64,000 nucleotides of DNA from Clytia hemisphaerica (lineage: Eukaryota; Cnidaria; Hydrozoa; Leptothecata; Clytiidae). Position numbers and translations under genes: made by a program. Positions 55,246-64,000 of this stretch are shown here, in pieces (the stretch's first letter is position 1; every line of letters begins with the position of its first letter). The DNA lies in contig CACVBU010000185.1 in NCBI GenBank assembly GCA_902728285.1, forward strand, positions 1,358,845 through 1,422,844. Direction: 5' to 3'. The notes under the pieces are model-generated. The model was not told where the DNA came from. It worked only from the letters and a program-made list of their open reading frames with translations, and ran no database searches.

Positions 55246-55499
55246 AACCGTAACATATGTTACTGGTCTAGCGTTACAGACATTTTTCATAAACTCATTT
55301 AGTATAGAAGATGGTAGAAAATAATTGTCTTTGCTTTTAATGACAAACTATACCTAGACGAATAAAAGTTTTTAAGTCCTCCGAATTTCTTGAAGAAAAT
55401 ACTATGCGTATTATTGCCACTACGTCATTCCGAATTCTTTAGATGCACTCTAACAGAGCAAATATTTAAAGAGACATGCCGAATACATTATGTAGATTT
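55246..55499. other. Spacer, nothing seen
   Basis: AT-rich, no frame or repeat supported. Confidence 0.3.
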
Positions 55500-56050
55500 A
55501 TTGTCCCAACAAAGTGTTTCGCCTTCTTTATAAACATTCGAAAGGGTATTTCTTTAAAGAAGGCGGAATACTATGTTAGGGCAGTAAGTCCAAAGTAGTG
55601 TATTCTGCCTTCTTTAGAAACACTTGAAAACGTATTTTTTTTAAGAAGGCGGAATACTATGTTAGGGCAGTAAGCCCATATTAGTATATTCCACCTGCTT
55701 TAGAAACACTCGAAAATGTATATTTTTAAAGAAGGCTGAATACTATGTTAGGGCAGTAAGTCCATAGTAGTGTATTCCGCCTTCTTTAGAAACATTCGAA
55801 AGGGTATTTTTTAATGAAGGCGGAATACTATGTTAGGGCACAAAGTCCATAGTAGTGTATTCCGCCTTCTTTAGAAACATTCGAAAATGTATTTTTTTTA
55901 CAGAAGGCGGAATACTATGTTAGGACACAACGTCCATAGTACTGTATTCTGCCTTCTTTAGAAACATTCAAAAGAGTATTTTTTTAAAGAAGGCGGAATA
56001 CACTGTTTGGATTTTTGTTCCAATATAGTATTTCGCCTTCTTTAGAAGTT
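55500..56050. repeat. Tandem array of about seven 87-bp hairpin units
   Basis: The landmark GCCTTCTTTAGAAACA (first copy CTTTATAAACA) recurs near 55522, 55609, 55696, 55782, 55866, 55953 and 56035. Each unit contains TATTCCGCCTTCTTTA and, about 35 bases on, its complement TAAAGAAGGCGGAATA, so every unit can fold into a hairpin. Units also share CTATGTTAGGGCA. Non-coding. Confidence 0.85.
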
Positions 56051-56389
56051 TTGAAATAAGGCAAATCGGGAATAAAAATTTCTCGTTGCCATATATACTT
56101 TAAACAGGAGAACCGTCGTGTGTTTTTTTATAATTTGATGTACACAAGACGCGTTCGAGCTGTGGGAAATTCGAATTTAGCGCTGTCCTCACTTACTAAA
56201 ATAAAAACCAAATTTCGAAAGTTGCGCTTTCTCTAAGAAAGTGTGACCAGTAAAAGAATAACAAAATTTGATTGGCTATGTCTTCAACCGTTATTAGGAT
56301 CTGAGAAATTCAAACTCTCAGCCCATACCATGCTATACATTTAGCCATCAGTTTATCAAAGAAGAAATCATAGCATGGATTCCCAGGCT
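56051..56389. other. Spacer with a partial copy of the 300-bp unit
   Basis: 56056-56095 resembles the AAGGTAAATCGGGACTAAA-TTTCTCGTTGC section of the neighbouring repeat. The rest shows nothing. Confidence 0.35.
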
Positions 56390-57350
56390 ATATATACTTT
56401 TACTTGAGTCCCGAATTAAATCTTTTCGTAGACCAATTCGGGACCATCCCGTGTCAAACCTTTGTATAGACAGATTCGGGACCGTCCCGAAACGGACTTT
56501 TTCAAACAAGCTATAATTAGCCCGTATAAATAAAGATCTGCCCCACACTTCCCTGATTTTCAAATTCAAGCCGCCATATCCATCTTTTCAGTGACTCAGA
56601 TATTAAATATGTATTATATATACTTTTACTTAAGTCCCGAATCCAATATGTACGTAAGGTAAATCGGGACTAAAGGTTTCTCGTTGCTATATATACTTTA
56701 ACTTGAGTCCCGAATCCAACCTTTTCGTAGGCCAATTTAGGACTGTCCCGAAAGCAACATTGTCGTTGGCCGATTCGGGACCGTCCCGAAAAAATTTATT
56801 TAAAAAAGTGTTATAATTAACCCGTATAAATAATGATCTGCCCACACTTCCCTGATTTTCAAATTCAAGCCGCCGTATCCATCTTTTCAGTGACTCAGAT
56901 ATTAAATATGTATTATATATACTTTTACTTGAGTCCCGAATTCAATATGTTTGTAAGGTAAATAGGGACTAAAAGTTTCTCTTTGCTATATATACTTTTA
57001 CTTGAGTCCGGAATTCAACCTTTTCGTAAATCAATTTGGGAACATCCCGAGTCAAACCTTTGTATAGACGGAATCGGGACCGTCCCGAAACGGACATTTT
57101 CAAGACAAGCTATAATAATCTCGTATAAATAAAGATCTGCCCCACACTTCCCGGATTTTCAAATTCAAGCCGCCATATCCATATTTTCAGTGACTCAGAT
57201 ATTAAATATGTATTATATATATATATACTTTTACTTGAGTCCCGAATTCAACCATTTCGTAGGCCAAATCGGAAATTTTAATTTACTCCCGAATCCAAAC
57301 ATTTCATACGCAAAATTGGGACTCAAGTAAAAGTATATAGGATAAATCAA
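56390..57350. repeat. Three tandem copies of a roughly 300-bp unit
   Basis: Units start at about 56396, 56698 and 56996 with TATATACTTTTACTTGAGTC and share GGGACCGTCCCGAAA, a TATA-like CCCGTATAAATAA, CCCACACTTCC(C/G), and TTCAAATTCAAGCCGCC. A partial fourth copy ends at about 57350, where GGGACTCAAGTAAAAGTATATA is the inverted form of the unit start. It directly precedes the CR1-like LINE and may act as its promoter array. The inverted end and the stray copies at 28.1 and 61.5 kb also allow an independent repeat family. Confidence 0.8.
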
Positions 57351-57483
57351 ACCATCGACCAATTTTTTTTCATCGATTTCGGCTTCGAAATTCATTCGTT
57401 CATTCATTCGCGTTTTGACTTTGTACGAAGTGGGCGTAAGAAATTGAACTTTTACAAACTTGAATTTGAACTTTTACAAGAAA

Positions 57484-58491
57484 ATGGAGAATCATGACAA
57501 CTCACTGAGGGATGCTGAAGCATATATTGACGATATGGCTGAGTATATTATATCTAAAGAAGCCAAGGAGAACTTTAAAGAAAGCATCGTTGACGAAATT
57601 GCATCAACTATCAAAAAGGACATTCATGAATTTGTTATGGAAAGTATTGCACCACTTAAAAAATCATCTTTTGGAAGGGAGTCCTTTTCTTTAGAAAGTT
57701 ATGATCACAAAGACCTGATCCATCACATTGCAAAAGAAATAGATTTTCTTAGAGAAGAGTTGATCTCAAAAAATAAACTAATCGAAATGCTGTTATCTCG
57801 TAATGAGGGAAACACTAATGGTAATAAAAAATCAGAATGTCAGAACACTGTTACAGAGGAAAGTAATAAAAAAGACAATACAAATGACAGAAAAGATAAA
57901 AAAGAGAAAGCCCTTTCTAAAAAACGCAAAAACGAGAAACCAGATGAAAGAAGAGAGAATACAGAAGAGAACACAGAAGAGAATTTGAGAGAAAGAAAAA
58001 AGGTGTATATTATTGGAGACTTTATGCTGAACGGCCAGAAAGAAGTTGGATTTAGAAAACTTCAACATGATGTAAAGATCAGACCACACCCCGGTGCTAA
58101 CACGGAGGATTTGATCGATCACATAAAGCCTATTTTGAGAAGGAAAAAGGCCGATGTCATGATCATCCATGGTGGAACAAATGACCTTACGAGTGATGGT
58201 GAAACAACGAAAAACTTGGAAGCTATAAATCGCATTGCAAAGAAGATCTCACCAAGAACGAAATTGGTAATTTCAAACTGTGTTGTTCGTACTGATACTC
58301 CAGATGGTCCTGATAAAGTTACAAATTTGAATACAGGTTTGAAGGAAATGTGTGAAAATATGAAATTTGATCTTATAGACAACGGTAACATTACAGAAAA
58401 CCAGCATTCAATAGGTAAACTTCATCTTAACAATCATGGGAATTCTCGCCTTGCCCAAAATTTTATCAAATATATTAGGGACTTGGAATGA
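57484..58491 (+). CDS. LINE ORF1: coiled coil and SGNH-esterase-like domain
   Basis: ATG 57484 (AAAATGG context) opens 335 codons to TGA 58489-58491. The first about 100 residues are helical and acidic. A Lys/Glu-rich linker follows (about 115-165). The C-terminal about 165 residues form an SGNH hydrolase-like domain: YIIGDFML in the GDS position with Ser replaced by Phe, HGGTNDL in block III, and LHLNNHG in the last block. Esterase-type ORF1 is an established feature of CR1/L2 LINEs. Here the usual nucleophile Ser appears lost, so the domain may only bind. The frame is intact. Confidence 0.75.
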   Translation: MENHDNSLRDAEAYIDDMAEYIISKEAKENFKESIVDEIASTIKKDIHEFVMESIAPLKKSSFGRESFSLESYDHKDLIHHIAKEIDFLREELISKNKLIEMLLSRNEGNTNGNKKSECQNTVTEESNKKDNTNDRKDKKEKALSKKRKNEKPDERRENTEENTEENLRERKKVYIIGDFMLNGQKEVGFRKLQHDVKIRPHPGANTEDLIDHIKPILRRKKADVMIIHGGTNDLTSDGETTKNLEAINRIAKKISPRTKLVISNCVVRTDTPDGPDKVTNLNTGLKEMCENMKFDLIDNGNITENQHSIGKLHLNNHGNSRLAQNFIKYIRDLE

Positions 58492-61312
58492 CGCACGAAA
58501 GACACAAACTTAGACAAATTAATTTCTCTAAGAAAGAAGTCAAAAAACCCGACTATTGGATATCTAAACATAAATTCTTTTCGTAACAAATCTGATAACC
58601 TGTTTGCCCTTACTGGCCATCTTCTTGACATCTTAGTTATTGCAGAAACAAAATTAGATGCTGCCTCAACCAACGCCTCCTTGAAAAAACCCAATTTTAA
58701 GCTTCCTTACCGAGTTGATGTAAATAAAAAATCAGAGGGTATGTTGGTGTATATAAGAGAGGGTCTTGTATCTCGAAAACTGAAGATATACAGTAGCAAA
58801 GGCATGCAGATTATTATATTTGAATTACGGCTTAAGAAAAACAGTTGGCTCATTCTAGCCATATACAAAAATCCAAAAATTAAGATTAAGCAATTCATTG
58901 AAAAACTGTCGGACCTCATGAATGAATTCTTAGGAAGATTTGATCGTTTATTAGTATTAGGTGATTTCAACACTGAACCGTCTCAAACTGACTTAAAACA
59001 ATCCATGGATAGATATAACTTATCAAATTTGATCCAACAAAAAACTTGCTTCAAAAAACCAGAGGGAACTTACATTGACCTTATTTTAACAAACTGCAAG
59101 TCTAGCCTTCAACATTCCCATGCTGTTGAGACTGATTTAAGTGATTTTCATCTAATGCCAATAACTATGTTTAGAGAAGGCTACGAAAGTCTACCTCCAC
59201 AAACCATTCAATATCGAGATTTTTCTAAATTTAAAGGCTTTGATTTTAATTTAGAACTTTCTCATACCTTAAGAATATTCCAACCGATAGATTATAGTCA
59301 ATTTGAGCTAATATTTACTAATATTTTGGATAAATATGCCCCATTAAAGAAAAAGACTATCAGAGGCAATGACAAATCTCACATGACAAAGGAACTTAGG
59401 AAGCAAATCATGAAGCGCTCTCGCTTAAAAAATATTTCAAGAAAAACAAAACTTCCTGAGGATATCCAAGCCTATCATAAACAGAGGAATTTGGTAGTAA
59501 AATTAAATAAAAAACAAAAAAAATCTTATTTTGAGAGTATAGATACTACCAAAGAAAAATCCCTCTGGAATATGTGCAAGCCTTATTTTACCAACAAAGG
59601 CTGTTACCAAGGCAAAATTGTCCTAGCTGAGAAAAATGACATTGTTTCTGACGATCAAAAGATTGTTAACATATTTAATAAATACTTTAGAGACATTACA
59701 AGAACTCTGCCCATTAAACATACTGGAAAAACTTTTGATAAATTCTCTGAGCCAGTTCTCGAAGCCCTTAATCACTTTTCAGATCACCCAGTATCATTAA
59801 GATTAAAGCAGAGACTTGTAATGATAATCTCCAAGATATATTTCAATTTCGATGTGTAGATAATAATGAGGTTCGTAAAATCATCCTCTCGCTAAATCCA
59901 AGAAAATCTGTGAGTGGTGATTTACCGATTAATATCTTAAAATTATCAGTCGATATTTATTTAGATTTTATAAAAGATTTTATTAATTCATCAATCCAAA
60001 GCAACGTTTTTCCAAACGAACTAAAATTTGCTGACATCAGTCCCGTCTTTAAGAAAGAAGACGAGATGGATAAAGTGAATTACAGACCCATAAGCATATT
60101 GCCAGCAATCTCAAAAGTTTTTGAACGTGTGCTTTTCAATCAACTTAACACATTTATCGAACCTAAATTTAGCAAACTTCTCTGTGGATTTCGGAGAGGT
60201 CACAGCACACAACATGCTATGTTACGCCTTCTCAAAAGATGGCAAGCATGTTTAGATAAAAATGAGATTGTAGGCACTGTCCTTATGGATCTGTCAAAAG
60301 CTTATGATTGTCTGAACCATGAGTTACTTATTGCAAAGTTACAAACCTATGGAATCGGGGGTCCAGCTTTGCTTCTTATCTATAATTACCTAAAAAAACG
60401 AAAGCAAAGGGTTAAAATTGGATCAATTTTCAGCGAATGGCTTGAGATACTTTCAGGAGTACCACAGGGTTCAATCTTAGGTCCTTTACTATTCAATATT
60501 TTTATTAATGATATAATTAAATTTGTAGAGCAATGCGACATTTGCAATTTTGCTGATGACAACACTATCGATAGTTGCGGAACCACTGAAAATATCGTCT
60601 TGAAAAAATTGCAAAACGATTTAACTATTTTAATATCTTGGTTCGAATCCAACTATCTTGTTGCAAACCCAGGAAAATTCCAAATGATGCTGTTAGGAAA
60701 AAGTATTGATAACTCTAATATTTCAATCAAGTATAAGAATTTTACTATAAAAGCAAAAAATTCAGTTTTGCTACTAGGAATTATTTTTGATGAGAAACTG
60801 AATTTTAACCAACATGTAGACAAAATATGTTCTACTGTAAGGAGGAATACTACAGCTCTTCAGAGGATAAGGAAATATTTGAATCCCGAAAAAGCCCTCA
60901 CACTCTGTAACTCATACATCCTTTGTCATCTTAAATATTGCCCCCTCATTTGGATGTTTTCCTCAAGAGCATCCAACGATGAAATAAACAGAGTGCATAA
61001 ACGGGCTTTACGTGTGGTACATTCAAACCTTTCTTTAGACTAAATTTACAATATTTGATGGTGGAAATTTTCAAATCAATCAAAGGTTTGAGTCCAAGCT
61101 TCATGGCAGAAATTTTTCAAATAAAAACAGTGGTATACAAACTAAGATCCACAAAACTCTTAACTCTCCCTGAAGCTACTCGCTATACCTTCGGTATTTA
61201 TGGTTTATCCTTTAGAGCATCTTTAGTGTGGAACCAATTACCTAAGAAGTTGAAATTACATGACATTCAAACTCTAGCCAAATTTAAAACAGAGATAAAA
61301 CGTTGGCTCTAA
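58492..61312 (+). pseudogene. LINE ORF2: endonuclease and reverse transcriptase, frameshifted
   Basis: The frame begins directly after the ORF1 stop, in the same frame. IGYLNINSFRNK and VIAETKLD, the first endonuclease motifs, lie before the first in-frame ATG (58741). VLGDFNTEP and DLILTN follow. Near 59795 one base is lost or gained. The RT then runs from about 59800 to 61043 with LMDLSKAYDCLNH, GVPQGSILGPLLF and the catalytic NFADD. A second frameshift near 61040 leads to the C-terminal 61055-61312 (YGLSFRASLVWNQLP), ending TAA at 61310-61312. Two frameshifts make it inactive. The arrangement suggests ORF2 is reached by stop-codon read-through, reinitiation or a non-AUG start. Confidence 0.75.
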
Positions 61313-61480
61313 ATGCTCATGTAACATCTGTAGGTAATTGGCCCTAAGGATCTCGTCGTTTTTCGTTTTTACTTATTATTTTGATATTGTTGGATTTTAT
61401 TAGTTATAAATTTACTTGATTTGTAATTACGGTACCCCAACATTAAAGAAAGATATTATTATTATTATTATTATTATTAT

Positions 61481-61720
61481 TCTTTATCACGTCGTTCTAG
61501 ATCGGGACAGTCCCGAGCGGGACTCAAGTTAAATTAGGCCAGATTTATCCTCAACTTGTGCTAGTTGTTTTGTTTGTTTGTTTGTTTGTTTGTTTGTTGT
61601 TTTTATATATATTTTTGCTCTATATTCCATTTAAATTTAACTTGTTCAATTGAATTTGACAACTAGGGATTTGGACTGATGAGTGGCTTAGAAAGCTCGC
61701 TATTTATTGTATATTGTATA
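61481..61720. other. Spacer with TTTG repeats and a CCCGA motif copy
   Basis: 61501-61540 holds an inverted form of the GGGACTCAAGT/GTCCCG motif seen upstream of the LINE. 61570-61600 is a (TTTG)n run. No gene. Confidence 0.45.
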
Positions 61721-62427
61721 TACATGTTTTTTTTTATAAGCATAACGCTTATAAGCATACGAAGGCTCAGATTTGCAGAATTCCCAAGCATAACATGAGC
61801 ATATATGTCAGCCTAAAATATTTTTCAAGTGGTCATTTTTATCTGTTTAAAAAGGTTTGGTAGAGGTCAAGTAAAAAATAAGATATTCCACTGCTCGCTA
61901 ACATTCCACTGCTCCCAAAATCTGAACAAATTTTTACAACATTTCTGAAATTTAATTAAAAACTTGGCTCGGGGTAACCTGATAACAGCTGTTCATAATT
62001 TTTTACGTGCACGGTAAACCTCTGAAGGCACTTGAAAATTATACATCTGAGGAAAATAGTCCTCCCGCGGAAAATTTTACAACAAGAATCTTGTTGTGCG
62101 CCAGAAAGTCAAAAATTAATACGGCGCCCTATTCATAAACACAATCACTCAACTTTGTTGTCATCCCCAGTCCTTTTAGACGAACGCGGTCCTTACGATT
62201 TCGAGATTGCTAATTCGTCAGATTGTATGTTTTCACCCATCCCTTTAGAGCCTCAGCGTGGTGGGCAGAAAACAACCACAATCTGATCTCAGGTTAGCTC
62301 GGGGTAGATCATTAGCATGATTTTTAAGCATATAATTAAGCATAAACTATACCTGGATGCTTTGAGAACTTAAGCATACACGAACCTGACCAAGGAGCAT
62401 ACACTTGCTTATAAAAAAAAACATGTA
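61721..62427. mobile_element. 707-bp small TIR element
   Basis: The ends are inverted copies TACATG plus nine T and ATAAGCA (left from 61721, right ending 62427). Subterminal AAGCATA motifs recur at both ends. An internal 84-codon frame (62032-62286) has no recognised domain and is probably chance. No target duplication found. Confidence 0.5.
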
Positions 62428-63282
62428 GTACTAAAAACTTAAAAGAAACTTGAAATCGAAAATTGAAATTGAACACATGCAACGTTTTTGGATCTAGATA
62501 TAGGCATTGAAAATAACAACTTTCGCTACAAATTGTTTGACAAGAGAGACGCCTTTCCCTTTTTCATCGTGAGAATGCTCACATAAAGATAGTAATTTAC
62601 CATCAATCATCTTTTACAGTTCTATATATTCTGAGCTCCTACGCATTGCTAGAAGCACTCTTCTTTTCGAAGATGTTCTGCCCAAAATTTCAGAACTTTT
62701 CAAGCGCATTCTCCACGGCCACTTATTTTGCTTGGAATCGCGCCATTCGGAATTTTGGGCGGGTAAACAAAATGTAACGGGCGGTCAAATTTAGGCGAAG
62801 CGGGTGGTATTGGCGGTTTTCAGCAAAAATAGCTTTTTAGTACATAAAAAAGCAAAAAGACTCAAAAAATGGAGACAACTTACAATAAGGGACTAAATTA
62901 TGATAAGGTGCATCAATTTTTACACAAACAACCCAAGTAAAATTGACAATAGAGCACAAAATTAACGTAGTTTTCCAGCCAAACCTATATGATTTCAGTG
63001 GCCAAGGAAAAAATAATTAAGCTTTGTGATAAAAAAGCAATTACAGAAATCAACAGACGAGACATTGAATACTTCAAAAATACCTGGTTTTATGTAGTCT
63101 TCAGGCTTCTAAATTATAATACAACCCTTTCAAATGAGCCAATTTTCAAAAATATTCCCTTGGTCGGCTGACAGTTTTTACTGCCGCCATATTGATTTCT
63201 GTTGCGTCAGCGTTCGAAAATGCAATTCGAACGTCAAAAATGTAAACAAAAAAGCGCGGGAAAAAAAATTTATGTCAGAAAG
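62428..63282. other. Upstream region of the RAG1-like gene, nothing firm
   Basis: AT-rich with a short GC-richer patch at 62740-62815 (GGGCGGG-type motifs). No frame supported; the short frame at 62989-63171 has no domain. Confidence 0.3.
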
Positions 63283-64000
63283 ATGGAGGCCGCAAATTTT
63301 GTTCATGCTCAAGGCTTGGAAAAATTGTGTTTTCTGTGTTGAAATTTTCTTGGAAAAAAACCTTTGAATGCCCAGACTTACAAAGATGACATCAAGTTAA
63401 CATATTACACTGATGTTGGTGAAGATATAAAACTGGACTATGTACCAAAAAAGATTCGTAGAAAATGCTACAATAGGATAAAAAACGTTAAAGATAGGAA
63501 AACTACCACTGATTTAAAACGATTCACGTGGTAGCCTCACGTTAATGATTGCAAAATTTGTCTTCGCGTTCAAAGTCTTAGCCGTGGTGGTCGTTGCAGA
63601 ATAAAACAGACCCCTTCTAAGTCAATATTGTGGACAAGGCAAAAATCAAACGAATTGAGAGGGCAAATACCACAATCGATTGTTCCAATGATTCCAAACG
63701 AGTTGGATACTGAATTGAATCCTCAAATAGAGGCCTTACTTTGCGAGGAGTGCAAGAAAATCGCATCATATCCATTGAGGATAAAGAAATGTGGACATTT
63801 ATTCTGCTTTTCCTGCTTGATCACATTAATTGAGGGTAAAGAACTTAACAAACTTGTATGTTCAAAATACCATTCAGCTTTACACGAATCTGACGTCGGG
63901 CCATGTGTAATCACTGATAAAATTTTATCATCAATTCTGACAAAATGTAACAAGGACTGTGGAAAATTGTTCAACTTAAGCCGATACAACGAAAAAGTCA
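63283..64000 (+). pseudogene. RAG1 N-terminal-like RING protein, stop-interrupted, runs off the window
   Basis: The frame starts at ATG 63283. TGA (63340-63342) and TAG (63532-63534) interrupt it, and it stays open to the window end. Seen in order: C-x2-C (CFLC, just before the TGA); a basic stretch; W-x-P-H-x3-C-x-I-C, where x in W-x-P is the TAG; then a RING finger C-x2-C-x11-CGHLFCFSC-type motif at about residues 165-195. A C-x3-C zinc motif (KCNKDCGK) follows. The same order (a CxxC, a WxPHxxxCxIC motif, a RING, and a further zinc finger) is known in the N-terminal region of RAG1. The last RING pair looks degraded (CSKYH). In RAG1 this region is the ubiquitin-ligase and DNA-binding part. 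The core recombinase, if any, would lie beyond 64000. Confidence 0.7.

Larger units (their letters stand above)
57351..61480 (+). mobile_element. CR1-like LINE, nearly full length
   Basis: It has ORF1 with an esterase domain, ORF2 with endonuclease and RT, and a 3' tail of ATT units (about 61456-61480). The 5' limit is uncertain because of the upstream repeat array. No target duplication was found. Confidence 0.75.

Noticed and set aside
62032-62286. 84-codon frame as a gene
   Set aside because: It lies inside a small TIR element, has no domain, and such lengths occur by chance.

Overview
This is a stretch of AT-rich nuclear DNA from an invertebrate animal. It has the standard genetic code, spliceosomal GT-AG introns, and a very dense, nested load of transposable elements. 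The mix points to a cnidarian, probably a hydrozoan: a P element with a THAP domain, Merlin, piggyBac, hAT and CACTA-type DNA transposons, CR1-like LINEs with esterase or PHD domains, Ty3/Gypsy, and a RAG1 N-terminal-like gene. That placement is inference, because no ordinary housekeeping gene is present. I see no bacterial operons, rRNA or CRISPR array.

Layout. Positions 647-10868 are a P-like transposon with 48-bp terminal inverted repeats (TIRs). A broken C2H2 zinc-finger gene lies at its left end and a broken THAP/P transposase at its right end; a LINE, a 280-bp-arm palindrome and a tRNA-like sequence lie inside. Positions 11348-11614 are a small TA-flanked MITE. Positions 12964-16551 are a reverse-strand LINE with a PHD-like finger. 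Positions 17244-20696 are a mosaic of a CACTA-type transposase remnant, an inverted duplication, an acidic protein fragment and an RG-repeat protein. Positions 21874-27221 are an apparently intact, young Ty3/Gypsy element with identical 98-bp LTRs and a CCATA target duplication. Positions 28368-31012 hold a small two-exon gene of unknown function and a Merlin-type transposase gene interrupted by a LINE scrap. Positions 31689-34568 are a deleted hAT element.

Positions 35120-51395 form one 16.3-kb structure bounded by 30-bp TIRs and a perfect 9-bp target duplication. It sits just inside what looks like an intron of a host gene with candidate exons at 34.7-35.1 kb and 51.6-51.9 kb. Nested in it are a hAT element whose protein carries an OTU protease domain (36357-41253), several MITEs, a multi-ORF transposase-like gene set of a family I cannot name (44110-47071), a 765-bp non-autonomous element whose TIR starts with nearly the same bases as the 16.3-kb element, and a truncated piggyBac with RG repeats. 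I infer that the unnamed gene set may be the transposase of the 16.3-kb element.

Positions 52874-55231 are a 5'-truncated LINE with a 14-bp target duplication. Positions 55500-56050 are a tandem array of 87-bp hairpin units. Positions 56390-57350 are three copies of a roughly 300-bp unit, immediately followed by a CR1-like LINE (57484-61480) whose ORF2 continues in the same frame behind the ORF1 stop codon. Positions 61721-62427 are a small TIR element. The window ends in a stop-interrupted gene resembling the N-terminal zinc-binding and RING region of RAG1.

Nearly every transposase gene is damaged by frameshifts, stops or internal deletions. The clear exception is the Ty3/Gypsy element. Intact frames elsewhere are the LINE ORF1 at 57484 and the RG-repeat exon at 19812.
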